Shown here piece after piece: positions 15,578 to 24,683 of a DNA stretch of 64,000 nucleotides. The notes beneath the pieces are model-generated. The model worked only from the letters and a program-made list of their open reading frames with translations, made no database searches and was not told the origin of the DNA. Position 1 is the stretch's first letter. Each line of letters starts with the position of its first letter. Both the position numbers and the translations under genes were made by a program. The stretch is from Hymenobacter mucosus (lineage in GTDB: Bacteria > Bacteroidota > Bacteroidia > Cytophagales > Hymenobacteraceae): contig NZ_FZNS01000003.1 in the NCBI RefSeq assembly GCF_900188255.1, forward strand, positions 124,001 to 188,000, in the 5' to 3' direction.

Positions 15578-18541
15578 ATGAAGGTCTCTACTTCACAGCC
15601 ATTTCAAATTGTTTATTCGTTACTCGAGCATGAGTATTTAGGATACTTATTCGAATCCTATGTTGTCCAGCGTAACCAACGGGGTCAGCTTACGCTTCAA
15701 CACCAAACAGTATCTGCCAAAAACGCCGCGGAGTTTGCCGATGGCTTGGATGAAACGGACTTCGAGCTAGTAGCTCTCACCGATCAGATTCAGCAGGATG
15801 TGGTGATGAAGGAGTTCTGGCCCAAAAAGATAACGCCAGCCGACTTTTTCCTTAAGATTTACGACGCCGACAAGGGCGACAAAGGCCTGCAAGAAGCCAT
15901 TTGTACCTACGTGCAGGAGCGCATGGGTCAGATTTTGGACCGGCTGCAAGGCAAGTGCGTGTTCATCATGGGGAAAGATGGTGAACCCACGTGGCGCGAG
16001 ATGCAGGTAGCACCGGAGCCCGCTTCGGTGCTGTTTCATTTCCGGCGCAACGAGGACAGCACCCATTACTTTCCTACCATTCAGTATCAGGGGCAAAAGC
16101 TTGATTTTCAGTACAAGAATGCGGTTATCGTGTGTGAGCGGCCGGCCTGGCTGCTCCTGGGTGATACCCTGCACAACTTCCACAACGACGTGGATGGCAA
16201 GAAAATCAAGCCCTTTCTCAACAAGAAGTTTATTGTCATTCCCCGGCAGGTAGAGGATAGCTACTTCCAGCGCTTTGTGGCGCCCCTAGTAGAGTCGTTT
16301 GATGTGCACGCCCGCGGATTCTATATTCGCTCGGAGCGTTACGTTGCCCGTCCTCAGCTTACTTTCTCCGATGCGCCTGGCGTAGTAACTACCCCGCGGC
16401 CGGCCACGGCTGCCCAAGGCAGGAGGGGTAGTACTGCCGTGGCTACTGCCACCGTTGAGGCACCAGTTTCAGATCATATCCACTTCGACTTAAGCTTCCG
16501 CTATGGCGACCACACGGTGCACACCGCCCACGACAAGCGGGTGTGTGTGAAGCTGGAAAAGAAGGAAGACAACTACATCTTTCACCGGCTGATCCGCAAC
16601 CTCGACCGGGAGCAGGAGATTATTGGGGAGCTGCGCGACCGGGCTTTGGAAGTGCGCAATGGCCGCGCTGTGCTGGAAAAAGCTACCGCTTTTCGCTGGC
16701 TCCACAGCCACGCCGATGACCTGACCCGCCTGGGCTTTACAGTGCAGCAAGGTCCCACGTCAGGTAAAGACTACTTTATTGGGGCGGTTACGGTGCAAGT
16801 GGGTATTACGGAAACCAACGACTGGTTTGACGTGCACGGCACGGTGTATTTCGGAGAGTTTGAGGTTCCGTTTATTAAGCTGCGCCCTTACATCCTCAAC
16901 AAGCGCCACGAGTACCGCCTTCCCAACGGGCAAATTGCCATTATTCCGGAAGAGTGGTTTACGCAGTACTTAGAGCTGTTTGCCTTTTCCGAGGAGCACA
17001 ACCATGCGCTTACTCTGCGCAAGCACCACTTGGCACTGGTATCGGACCTGCAAAACGGCAACCTGGCTACCGTGCTCATGAGCCGCAAGCTGGAGAAGCT
17101 CCGGGAGTTTGAAGCCGTGGAAGATCGGCCGCTACCCGCCGCATTCCGGGGTGAGCTGCGGCCCTACCAGAAAGCCGGCTACAACTGGCTCCACTTTGTG
17201 CAGGACTATCACTTTGGGGGCTGCCTAGCCGATGACATGGGCCTGGGCAAAACTGTGCAAACCTTGGCCATGCTACTTCACCGCAAGGAAAGTGGTGCTG
17301 CCAAAGGCTCAGCCTCTCTGCTGGTTATGCCTACCTCCCTGGTGTACAACTGGATGACGGAGGCGTTTAAGTTTACGCCCACGCTGCGCCTGCTCATCTA
17401 CACAGGGACCTACCGCGACAAAAACGTGGAGCAGTTTGCCGACTACGACGTGGTGCTGACTTCCTACGGCATTGTGCGCCTAGATGCCGAGCTGCTGAAA
17501 ACCTACAAGTTCGACTACGTGATCTTAGACGAGTCGCAGGCTATAAAGAACCCAGGCTCTACTACTTCGCAAGCGGTGCGGGGGCTACAGTCCCGTCACC
17601 GTCTTATTCTCACGGGTACGCCCGTAGAAAACAGCACCATGGACCTGTGGTCGCAGATGTCCTTTATCAATCCGGGGCTGCTGGGTACCCAGGCATTTTT
17701 CCGCAAGGAGTTTCTCAAGCCCATTGAGAAAGGCAAAGACGAAGTAAAAACGCGCCGTCTGCACACGCTCATCAAGCCCTTCATTCTGCGTCGTCACAAG
17801 GCCCAGGTAGCCCGCGAACTGCCCGACAAGATTGAGCAGCTAAGCTACTGCCCCATGACCGAGGAGCAGCAGCATTGCTACGAGGAAACGAAGAGCTTCT
17901 ACCGTAATAAGATCTTACAGAGCATAGAGGAACACGGCACGGCTAGCACCCAGTTCATGCTGCTACAAGGCCTCACGAAGCTACGCCAAATTGCTAACCA
18001 TCCCCGCATGGCCGACGAGGAGTACGCCCACGAGTCGGGCAAGCTACGGGAGGTAGTGCGCATGATTAAGAACGTAGTATCGGAAGGGCATAAGGTATTG
18101 GTGTTTAGTCAGTTTGTAAAGCACCTGGATATTGTGCGGGCCTCGCTGGATGAGCGTCAGATTGAGTACGCCTACCTAGACGGAAACACGCGGGAACGGC
18201 ACCGGGAAGTAGCCCGCTTTCAAGAAACCGAAGACCTGCGGGTGTTCCTGATTTCGCTGAAGGCTGGGGGCGTAGGCCTCAACCTAACCGCTGCCGACTA
18301 CGTGTTTATCCTCGACCCGTGGTGGAACCCCGCCGTGGAAGCCCAGGCCATCGACCGTGCCCATCGCATTGGACAGCAGCGCACCGTCTTCACCTACAAG
18401 TTCATTACCCAGAACACGGTAGAAGAAAAGATCTTGGCCTTGCAAAACAAGAAAATTCAGCTGGTTACGGACCTGATTACTACCGACGAAGCCATCATTA
18501 AGAGCCTCACCAAAGAGGATATTGAAGAACTGCTAGGGTAG
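15578..18541 (+). CDS. SNF2-family DEAD/DEAH helicase (HepA-like)
   Basis: Large (987-residue) Swi2/Snf2 ATPase that presumably translocates on double-stranded DNA to remodel protein-DNA complexes. The N-terminal ~500 residues have no motif I know. The ATPase part starts near 520: RPYQKAGYNWLHF, Walker A DDMGLGKTVQTLAMLL (~552), Walker B VILDESQAIKN (~650, DESQ rather than DEAQ or DEGH), LTGTPVENSTMDLWSQMSFI, then the C-terminal lobe LVFSQFVKHLDIV, LISLKAGGVGLNLTAAD and AIDRAHRIGQ (~924). The AT-rich upstream region differs from its surroundings. It could serve repair, transcription recycling or defence. No helper genes typical of a defence island adjoin it, so a housekeeping role is as likely. 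Confidence 0.92.
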   Translation: MKVSTSQPFQIVYSLLEHEYLGYLFESYVVQRNQRGQLTLQHQTVSAKNAAEFADGLDETDFELVALTDQIQQDVVMKEFWPKKITPADFFLKIYDADKGDKGLQEAICTYVQERMGQILDRLQGKCVFIMGKDGEPTWREMQVAPEPASVLFHFRRNEDSTHYFPTIQYQGQKLDFQYKNAVIVCERPAWLLLGDTLHNFHNDVDGKKIKPFLNKKFIVIPRQVEDSYFQRFVAPLVESFDVHARGFYIRSERYVARPQLTFSDAPGVVTTPRPATAAQGRRGSTAVATATVEAPVSDHIHFDLSFRYGDHTVHTAHDKRVCVKLEKKEDNYIFHRLIRNLDREQEIIGELRDRALEVRNGRAVLEKATAFRWLHSHADDLTRLGFTVQQGPTSGKDYFIGAVTVQVGITETNDWFDVHGTVYFGEFEVPFIKLRPYILNKRHEYRLPNGQIAIIPEEWFTQYLELFAFSEEHNHALTLRKHHLALVSDLQNGNLATVLMSRKLEKLREFEAVEDRPLPAAFRGELRPYQKAGYNWLHFVQDYHFGGCLADDMGLGKTVQTLAMLLHRKESGAAKGSASLLVMPTSLVYNWMTEAFKFTPTLRLLIYTGTYRDKNVEQFADYDVVLTSYGIVRLDAELLKTYKFDYVILDESQAIKNPGSTTSQAVRGLQSRHRLILTGTPVENSTMDLWSQMSFINPGLLGTQAFFRKEFLKPIEKGKDEVKTRRLHTLIKPFILRRHKAQVARELPDKIEQLSYCPMTEEQQHCYEETKSFYRNKILQSIEEHGTASTQFMLLQGLTKLRQIANHPRMADEEYAHESGKLREVVRMIKNVVSEGHKVLVFSQFVKHLDIVRASLDERQIEYAYLDGNTRERHREVARFQETEDLRVFLISLKAGGVGLNLTAADYVFILDPWWNPAVEAQAIDRAHRIGQQRTVFTYKFITQNTVEEKILALQNKKIQLVTDLITTDEAIIKSLTKEDIEELLG

Positions 18542-18872
18542 GCCATTATCGTTGCAAGTCTATCTTGTAGTAGCTGTTCCCACATAGGTTTATTCGAGGC
18601 TCATAAGCCGGTGGGAGTTGAAGTAAAGGCACATGTGCTGCACTGCGTACTCTGCCAGCACACTCGGTCTGGCGGCAGGTTTGGCTTGATCCAGCGAGGC
18701 TATTTCACTCAGGTTGTTGTGACCCGAGTGCCGTAGCCTATACTCAGGTCAATTGTGAGTACACCCACTGGTTCATGCCGCAGTAGGCAAGGCCCGGGGT
18801 GATGCGTGTGCACCGGCATGACGTGAATAGCAGCTTGACGCGTTCTTTCTCACTACATATCCTTTGTGCCAT
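18542..18872. other. Intergenic region with a start-less coding-like frame (18590-18748, minus strand)
   Basis: Between the SNF2 gene and the outer-membrane protein no complete gene is seen. On the minus strand 18590-18748 is open for 52 codons with protein-like content (NNLSEIASLDQAKP, SVLAEYAVQHMCLYFNSHRL) and ends in TAA, but it lacks a plausible start. It may be a remnant. I could not name the family. Confidence 0.3.
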
Positions 18873-19535
18873 ATGAACTATTCACTCTTGCCGTGTACCA
18901 CGGCCGTAGCAGGGTTGCTGCTCACTGCCGCGACTAGTGTGCGTGCCCAAGAAGCAGGGTCATCTAGCAGCCGCTTTAGCGTTCAGGCGCACTACGGCGT
19001 TAATGGTAATTTCTTCACTTCTTCGCAGGTAAATGAGTCGAGTGGGGAGTATACCCGCACCAACTTCCTGGGTACGGCTGGCGGCGGAGCAGTAGCCTAC
19101 AGGCTTACCCCAGGCAGCTCCGTGGCATTGGAGTACACCCGCAGCGTCAACTCTCGGCTAGTGCATTTCACACAGTTCTTCGGAGTATCAAGTTACGCGG
19201 CGGCAACAGACTTCCGAATTCGATACCTCAACAATGCTTCTCAGGTGGTGTATGAGCGACAATTTAGCCGGAACTCCAACTGGAAGTATCACGCCGGGCT
19301 GCTCTACATGACTACCGCTTCCCAATCGTTACGAACGGGGCCTACTACGTACATAAGTGAAATAAACCGCCGCAATAGCTACGCTGAGGAAGCCGGAGTA
19401 GTAGCGGGCCTTGAATATTCCCGGCCCATCGATACGCACTTCCGGCTAGGGCTACGGGCACGTGGGTACTATCTGATTTCGGTTACTACCCTTGAGATGG
19501 TGACTATTACCCCAACTCTTACCTACAGCTTCTAG
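18873..19535 (+). CDS. Outer-membrane beta-barrel protein
   Basis: A 220-residue protein with a signal peptide (MNYSLLPCTTAVAGLLLTAA, cut near VRAQ), then alternating polar/hydrophobic strands: FSVQAHYGVNGNFFTS, GGGAVAYRLTPGSSVALEYT, WKYHAGLLYMTTA, VVAGLEYSRPIDTHFRLGLR. It ends in TPTLTYSF, with the terminal Phe expected by the BAM machinery. It fits an 8-10-stranded barrel of the OmpW/OMP_b-brl type. Start ATG 18873 is preferred to a TTG three codons upstream because it begins the signal peptide. Ligand and function are not recognisable. Confidence 0.75.
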   Translation: MNYSLLPCTTAVAGLLLTAATSVRAQEAGSSSSRFSVQAHYGVNGNFFTSSQVNESSGEYTRTNFLGTAGGGAVAYRLTPGSSVALEYTRSVNSRLVHFTQFFGVSSYAAATDFRIRYLNNASQVVYERQFSRNSNWKYHAGLLYMTTASQSLRTGPTTYISEINRRNSYAEEAGVVAGLEYSRPIDTHFRLGLRARGYYLISVTTLEMVTITPTLTYSF

Positions 19536-19840
19536 GTCGCTTCAACTTACAAGGGCAGTAATAGATGGGCCTATTACGCAGCGGCTCTAGCGGAAGGCAC
19601 TATAAGCTTGCCGGTACTAATCCACTAATTGGGAGCTATAGCCAGCTTTGCCAGCATAGCGCTGGTGCAGTTGGCTAGGCGCTTCTCATGATTTCCACGG
19701 CTGTGTTATCTGATATAGCGCTGGGCTCGGGCAGTTTTTGTCGAGGTGGCCCAAGGGGGTAGCATTATGCAACCGTTGCTTACAGTCCTTGCCGAAGCGG
19801 AGCCCCCGAACAAAGCTTTGGCAGCAGCGGTACTACGTAT
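19536..19840. other. Intergenic region, nothing recognised
   Basis: About 305 bases with no convincing frame, terminator or promoter on either strand. Confidence 0.4.
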
Positions 19841-20317
19841 ATGCACCTTATCCTTCGCACCCACGTTGCTGCTACGCCTGCGCAAGTCTGGCAGGGCTTT
19901 ACCCGGGAGTTATTTCTTGACTTAGCGCCCCCATTCCCACCTTTCCGTTTGCGGCGTTTCGATGGGTGCCACCGCGGCGACGAGGTGCACATTGAATTGG
20001 GAGCCGGTCGGTTATGCTACCCCTGGACTTCGCTGATAACTGACCACGGTACCCAGCCCGATGGAACATACTTCTTTGTAGATGAAGGTCAAAAGCTGCC
20101 GCCCCCGTTGCGCTTTTGGCGCCACCGCCACCTTATGCAGCCCGCTGCAGGCGGGGGGACTTACATTGTGGAGGACTTGGAATACCGAACGGGACTACGA
20201 GCGTTGGATGTGCTGCTATATCCAGCTATGTGGGCCCAGTTTGCGTGGCGCCGTCCCATCTACCGGCGGTGGTTTGGTAAGCCTGGCCAAGCAAGTCCCG
20301 CGAAAACTGATCGGTAG
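19841..20317 (+). CDS. SRPBCC (START-like) ligand-binding domain protein
   Basis: This 158-residue soluble protein has the start pattern of the SRPBCC helix-grip fold: LILRTHVAATPAQVWQGFTR, LDLAPPFPPFRLRRFDGCHR, then paired strands (DEVHIELGAGRLCYPWTSLI, GTYFFVDEGQKLPPPLRFW) and a long amphipathic C-terminal helix region (LDVLLYPAMWAQFAWRRPIY). The fold forms a hydrophobic pocket, but the ligand is unknown. Relatives are often annotated simply as SRPBCC family proteins. It has no signal peptide. The start is ATG 19841. It lies upstream of a lipoprotein gene with a 76-base gap and is probably independent. Confidence 0.75.
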   Translation: MHLILRTHVAATPAQVWQGFTRELFLDLAPPFPPFRLRRFDGCHRGDEVHIELGAGRLCYPWTSLITDHGTQPDGTYFFVDEGQKLPPPLRFWRHRHLMQPAAGGGTYIVEDLEYRTGLRALDVLLYPAMWAQFAWRRPIYRRWFGKPGQASPAKTDR

Positions 20318-20393
20318 GGGCAGCGCGCTTCTTACCTCTCCCGTATAGGTTCGCAGCAAGTAGTGTAGCTTGTCTCTCCTCCCGGTATTGCCC

Positions 20394-20936
20394 ATGCCTA
20401 TTTCGTTTACTCCTACCCGCCGCGCACAATTGCTTTCCCGCCTGACAATGGCGCTGGTGGGCTTATTGCTGTTTGCTAGCTGCCGCAGTGCTCAGTCTGC
20501 CTATCAGTTTCAGCCCCCTGCTTCGTCTCGCCTAGCGCACGTTGGTACGCCTGCTTTGCCTCCGGCAGCGGTAGAAGCGGCAAGCCTACCCGCTCCGGCG
20601 CCCACGCCGCTCGTGGTGGGGCAGCCTACCTCCCAGGAGCCGCGCAAGCCTCGGCAGGTACATCGGCAATTGCGTAAGGTAGTGGCGCGGGCAGCGGTGC
20701 ACCAGCGGCTAGTGTCTCTGGTAACTCAGCCGGCGGCGCAGCGGGTGCAGCATGCTGCCGGACCTCGCCACGTTTCTGAAGTGGGATTGGGTACTACCGT
20801 GCTGGGCGTGCTGGGACTAGTGGTGCTGCCCATTAGCTTACTGGGGCTGCTGATCTGGGGTGGGCCGGTGTGGCTTATTCTAGCGGGCTTGTCGGCTTTG
20901 GCTATCCTGGTTGCCTACCTCGACCCCTTCGGCTAG
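20394..20936 (+). CDS. Lipoprotein with Pro/Ala-rich linker and C-terminal membrane segments
   Basis: The 180-residue product has a lipobox (LLFASCRSAQ, Cys about residue 31) and the opening SCRSAQSAYQFQPP shared with the 180-residue lipoprotein at 33115-33657 (SCRSERVAFQFSQP). A Pro/Ala-rich, positively charged linker follows. The C-terminal ~50 residues are strongly hydrophobic (TTVLGVLGLVVLPISLLGLL, WLILAGLSALAILVAYLD) and end DPFG. A lipid-anchored N-terminus joined to transmembrane helices is an odd topology. Start ATG 20394 begins a normal signal peptide, while an upstream TTG does not. Function unknown. Confidence 0.7.
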   Translation: MPISFTPTRRAQLLSRLTMALVGLLLFASCRSAQSAYQFQPPASSRLAHVGTPALPPAAVEAASLPAPAPTPLVVGQPTSQEPRKPRQVHRQLRKVVARAAVHQRLVSLVTQPAAQRVQHAAGPRHVSEVGLGTTVLGVLGLVVLPISLLGLLIWGGPVWLILAGLSALAILVAYLDPFG

Positions 20937-20996
20937 CCAATAGAAAAGCTTCTTGGCAAGACCCAGGAAATCCCGCTTATCCTCAAGCGCTATGGC

Positions 20997-21004
20997 TACC
21001 TTTG
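20997..21004 (+). promoter_or_regulatory. -7 promoter element (TACCTTTG, followed by TAGTCC) of rlmI
   Basis: Exact TAnnTTTG match, ending 29 bases before the rlmI ATG. The six bases after it (TAGTCC) resemble those after the rpmG (CAGTCC) and rimO (CGGTCC) boxes. Confidence 0.6.
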
Positions 21005-21032
21005 TAGTCCATTTTTCTAACGACCTACCTTC

Positions 21033-22220
21033 ATGTCTGCAACCGTCACCCTCAAGCCCGGTAAAGATCAGTCCCTCCGTCGCCTGCACCCGTGGGTGTT
21101 TTCGGGCGCTATTGGGCGGATGCAGGGCGAAGTAGTAGAGGGCGAAGTAGTAGCCGTGCAAGCTGCCAACGGTGAGCTGCTGGGAGTGGGCCACTACGCT
21201 CCCGGCTCCATTGCCGTGCGCATGCTTGCCTTCGGCCCCGAGGCTCAACTACCGGACGCCGCGTTCTGGGAAGCAAAAATCCGCAATGCCTACCTGCTTC
21301 GGGAGGGGCTGGGCCTCACGGGGCAGGGCAACACCAACGTATACCGCTTGGCGCACGCCGAGGGTGATGGTTTGCCCGGTCTGATTATTGACGTGTATGG
21401 TGATGTGGCTGTAGTGCAGGCACATAGTGCCGGCATGTACAAAGCCCGTCCGCTTATTGCGCAGGCGTTGCAGGCAGCGGTGCCTGGCTTGCGGGCCATC
21501 TACGACAAGAGTGCTGAAACGGTACCGGTAAAAGCCGCTCCTGGAGCTCAAAATGGGTACCTCTTCGGGGAAAGCAACGGCCAAGAGCACATTGTGCACG
21601 AGAACGGCCACCCCTTTGCCGTCGATTGGGAAACGGGTCAGAAGACGGGCTTTTTCATCGACCAGCGCGACAACCGGAGCTTGCTGGCCCGCTACGCTCC
21701 CGGCCGCCGCGTGCTCAATACATTCTGCTACACGGGCGGCTTCAGCTCCTACGCGCTAGAAGCCGGAGCAGAGCTAGTACACTCGGTCGATTCCAGCAAA
21801 AAAGCCATTGAGCTAACGGAGCGTAACGCTGCCCTCACGGGCCTCCAAAACCGGCACGAAGCCTACGCCCAAGATGTATTCACTTTTCTCAAAGACCGCC
21901 ACAACCAGTACGACCTTATAGTGCTGGACCCGCCGGCCTTTGCTAAGCACCTCTCAGCTCGCCATAACGCCCTGATGGGCTACAAGCGTCTGAATGCGGC
22001 TGGTATCCGCCAGATTGCGCCTGGTGGGCTACTGTTCACCTTTAGTTGCTCCCAGGTAGTATCGGCTGAGTTGTTTGAGGGAGCCGTGCTAGCGGCGGCT
22101 ATTGAAGCGGGGCGCCCTGCCCGCATTCTGCACCGCCTTACCCAGCCAGCCGACCACCCCGTGAGCCTCTTCCACCCCGAAGGTGAATATCTGAAAGGCT
22201 TGGTGCTAGCCGTGGAGTAG
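21033..22220 (+). CDS. rlmI: 23S rRNA (cytosine-5-)-methyltransferase, RlmI family
   Basis: Methylates carbon 5 of a cytosine in 23S rRNA (C1962 in E. coli). The 395 residues have an N-terminal PUA domain (LKPGKDQSLRRLHPWVFSGA ... VEGEVVAVQAANGELLG), a middle domain (GDGLPGLIIDVYGDVAVVQ), and a Rossmann methyltransferase part: VLNTFCYTGGFSSYAL, VHSVDSSKKAIELTERN, the catalytic LDPPAFAK and FSCSQVVS with its Cys. Length is right for the family (about 395). It has its own TACCTTTG promoter and a terminator with a TTCG tetraloop. Confidence 0.9.
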   Translation: MSATVTLKPGKDQSLRRLHPWVFSGAIGRMQGEVVEGEVVAVQAANGELLGVGHYAPGSIAVRMLAFGPEAQLPDAAFWEAKIRNAYLLREGLGLTGQGNTNVYRLAHAEGDGLPGLIIDVYGDVAVVQAHSAGMYKARPLIAQALQAAVPGLRAIYDKSAETVPVKAAPGAQNGYLFGESNGQEHIVHENGHPFAVDWETGQKTGFFIDQRDNRSLLARYAPGRRVLNTFCYTGGFSSYALEAGAELVHSVDSSKKAIELTERNAALTGLQNRHEAYAQDVFTFLKDRHNQYDLIVLDPPAFAKHLSARHNALMGYKRLNAAGIRQIAPGGLLFTFSCSQVVSAELFEGAVLAAAIEAGRPARILHRLTQPADHPVSLFHPEGEYLKGLVLAVE

Positions 22221-22255
22221 TACCTGCAAAAACATTTAGTAGTAGCACCTTGTGT

Positions 22256-22282
22256 AAGAACGCGCTTCGGCGCGTTCTTCGT
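22256..22282 (+). terminator. Intrinsic terminator of rlmI (TTCG tetraloop)
   Basis: Stem AAGAACGCGC / GCGCGTTCTT closed by a TTCG loop, followed by CGTT. The same stem core occurs in the hemB terminator at 31432-31451. Confidence 0.75.
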
Positions 22283-22345
22283 TATGGGTATTTCTACGTA
22301 GAAGCTTCCATTGCCTTTTTCTAGCTCTTCTTTTATCTCGCTTTT

Positions 22346-23854
22346 GTGGCTCATTCCTCAGCGCGCTCTTCCGCACCCAAGCAACCCGTAGCTATTATTG
22401 GGGCCGGTATTGGTGGTATTGCTACGGCAGTGCGGCTAGCGTTGGCAGGGCACCGCGTAACGGTATTTGAAGCCCAGGAATCGTTTGGGGGGAAGATGCA
22501 CCAGCTAGAGCTGCCCGGCGGGTACCGGTTTGATGGTGGGCCCTCGTTGTTTACGCTGCCCCACTTAGTCGATGAGCTGTTTCAACTAGCTGGCCGCAAC
22601 CCGCAAGACTACTTCCGCTACCAGCGCCTCGATCCCATCACTCAGTACTTCTTCCCCGATGGTACCCACCTCACAGCCTGGGCCGATGAAGAGCGGTTTG
22701 CGGCTGAGGTAGAGCAGAAGCTGAACGTGCCGGCCCCGGCAGTACGCGAGTTTCTTGGCCGTAGCCGCCGCGCCTACGAGGCCACTGCCGATACCTTCCT
22801 GCAAAAGTCTCTGCACAAAGCCAAAACCTACCTCAGCCCGGATGTTCTGAAAGCGCTGTCGGCGCTGCCCACGCTGGGCCTGACCAGCACCATGCACCAG
22901 CGTCACCAGGAGGCCTTTCCGCGCGAACCGCGCCTCGTGCAACTCTTCGACCGGTTTGCTACCTATAACGGCTCCGACCCCTACCAAGCGCCGGCTACGC
23001 TCAGCCTCATTCCGCACCTGGAGCACGGTTTGGGTGCCTTCTACCCCGAAGGCGGCATCTATGCTATTGCGGAAAGCCTGGTGAAGCTGGCTAGTGAGTT
23101 GGGCGTGCAGTTCCGGTACCAGGAGCCGGTAGTAGAAATTCTCACGGCGGGCCCGCGTGTAACCGGCGTACGCACCACCCAGGATGTGTATGATATGAGT
23201 TTGGTAGTGAGCAATATGGACGTGGTGCCTACGTACCGCCGCCTGCTGCCCGGCCGCCCGGCCCCCGAGCGCACCTTGCGTCAGCCCCGGTCATCGTCGG
23301 CGCTGATTTTCTACTGGGGTATTGGGCGGCGTTTCTCGGAGCTGGGAGTGCACAACATCTTTTTCTCCGACGATTATAAGCGGGAGTTTGATGCCATCTT
23401 CCAGCAGAAGACAATAGCCGACGACCCTACCGTATACATTAACATCACCTCTGGGCATAGTCCCGCCGATGCTCCGCCTGGCCACGAAAACTGGTTTGTG
23501 ATGGTCAACGTCCCCCACGACCAGGGCCAGGACTGGCCGACCTTGGTGCAACGTACCCGCCAAGCCGTGCTGAGTCGCCTGAGCTATGCCCTGGGTACCA
23601 ACATTGAGCCGCTGATTCGGGCGGAGCACGTGTGGGACCCGCCCGGAATAGAGCTGCGCACATCCTCGTTTGGGGGGGCGCTGTATGGCAGCTCAAGTAA
23701 CAACACCCTGGCGGCATTTTTACGCCACCCCAATTTTTCGCGGCAGATAGATGGGCTGTACTTTTGTGGAGGGTCGGTGCACCCTGGCGGTGGTATTCCC
23801 CTTTGCCTTCTTTCTGCGCGCATTGTTTCTGATTTAATTGCTACTGGAAAGTAA
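22346..23854 (+). CDS. crtD: Carotenoid desaturase, CrtD-like (phytoene desaturase family)
   Basis: The FAD-dependent desaturase has 502 residues. The N-terminal dinucleotide-binding motif is VAIIGAGIGGIATAVRLALA with FEAQESFGGKM after it; the C-terminal family signature is YFCGGSVHPGGGIPLCLLSA. The next gene encodes a CruF-type hydratase, so this is more likely the CrtD-type 3,4-desaturase that acts on hydroxylated acyclic end groups than a CrtI phytoene desaturase. The split between CrtI and CrtD is inference from context. The start is GTG 22346. A striking 17-bp hairpin follows the stop before cruF. The product fits the red xanthophylls common in Hymenobacter. Confidence 0.82.
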   Translation: MAHSSARSSAPKQPVAIIGAGIGGIATAVRLALAGHRVTVFEAQESFGGKMHQLELPGGYRFDGGPSLFTLPHLVDELFQLAGRNPQDYFRYQRLDPITQYFFPDGTHLTAWADEERFAAEVEQKLNVPAPAVREFLGRSRRAYEATADTFLQKSLHKAKTYLSPDVLKALSALPTLGLTSTMHQRHQEAFPREPRLVQLFDRFATYNGSDPYQAPATLSLIPHLEHGLGAFYPEGGIYAIAESLVKLASELGVQFRYQEPVVEILTAGPRVTGVRTTQDVYDMSLVVSNMDVVPTYRRLLPGRPAPERTLRQPRSSSALIFYWGIGRRFSELGVHNIFFSDDYKREFDAIFQQKTIADDPTVYINITSGHSPADAPPGHENWFVMVNVPHDQGQDWPTLVQRTRQAVLSRLSYALGTNIEPLIRAEHVWDPPGIELRTSSFGGALYGSSSNNTLAAFLRHPNFSRQIDGLYFCGGSVHPGGGIPLCLLSARIVSDLIATGK

Positions 23855-23858
23855 GAAC

Positions 23859-23898
23859 GGCTGAGCGGGGCAATGTTGGTGCATTGCCCCGCTCAGCC
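23859..23898 (+). promoter_or_regulatory. Perfect 17-bp hairpin between crtD and cruF
   Basis: Arms GGCTGAGCGGGGCAATG (23859-23875) and its exact complement (23882-23898) with loop TTGGTG. No T run follows, so it is a poor intrinsic terminator and more likely a processing, stability or attenuation element. Confidence 0.6.
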
Positions 23899-23932
23899 GG
23901 GCTACTTCCTTGCTGCTTACTGATACGTCTTC

Positions 23933-24613
23933 ATGTCTGATCCAACGCAACACCCTCCGCTCCCGGCCACTGCCGCCCCCGCCTCCGTGCGGAACCTGCG
24001 GTTAGCCCAGGGCGTGCTGCTGCTCTTTCACACTACTGGTTTCCTCGGAATGGCCTTCTCCAAAGACCCTTCCTTCTACCTGCAGTTTGTACCATTGAAC
24101 CTGCTGCTCACCGCCGGGCTGCTATTCGCCTTTCAGCGCGACCGTAGCCCTGCCTTTTGGGGCTTCTGCCTGGTAGTAAGCCTGGTAGGTTTCTTTGTGG
24201 AAGTAGTCGGGGTTAGTACCGGCAAGATCTTTGGGCAGTATGAGTACGGAGCCACGCTGGGCCTGAAGTGGCAGCAGACGCCCCTTATCATTGGTCTTAA
24301 CTGGCTAATGCTCACTTATATGACTGGTGTCCTGGCCTTGCGTTTGCCCTTGCCGGCTTTCCTGCGGGCCGTAGTAGCAGCCCTACTTCTGGTGGGTATG
24401 GATGTTTGCTTGGAGCCCGTAGCTGTGCGCTACGACTTCTGGACTTGGCAGTACGATGTAATTCCGCTGCAAAATTTTAAGGGCTGGTTCTTGGTAGCGC
24501 TTATCTTGCAAGTGTATTTTAATCGCGTGGAGTTTGACAAGCGTAACGAGCTGGTTCCTTTCGTGTACATGCTGCAACTGCTGTTTTTTTTCGGCTTGAG
24601 TATGTTGTTGTAG
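23933..24613 (+). CDS. cruF: Carotenoid 1',2'-hydratase CruF (DUF422)
   Basis: Membrane protein of 226 residues with six or seven hydrophobic segments. It adds water across the terminal double bond of an acyclic carotenoid end to give a tertiary hydroxyl. Typical DUF422/CruF features are VVSLVGFFVEVVGVSTGKIF with Glu and Gly, the FGQYEYGATLGLKW stretch, the PLIIGLNWLML motif, MDVCLEPVAVRYDFWTWQ, and IPLQNFKGWFLVAL. It follows crtD on the same strand with a hairpin between. The CrtD/CruF pair is known to modify one end of flexixanthin-, saproxanthin- or myxol-like pigments. Confidence 0.88.
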   Translation: MSDPTQHPPLPATAAPASVRNLRLAQGVLLLFHTTGFLGMAFSKDPSFYLQFVPLNLLLTAGLLFAFQRDRSPAFWGFCLVVSLVGFFVEVVGVSTGKIFGQYEYGATLGLKWQQTPLIIGLNWLMLTYMTGVLALRLPLPAFLRAVVAALLLVGMDVCLEPVAVRYDFWTWQYDVIPLQNFKGWFLVALILQVYFNRVEFDKRNELVPFVYMLQLLFFFGLSMLL

Positions 24614-24683
24614 GCACTAATAGCGTTGAGGTTGAGTTAGCGTGAGGGGATTGAAATCAGCCTAGAATTTTTGATGTTTTCAT

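Noticed and set aside
15578..18541. Reading the SNF2 gene as part of a DISARM- or Druantia-like defence island
   Set aside because: No methyltransferase, DUF1998, PLD or other defence partner lies next to it; the neighbours are housekeeping genes.
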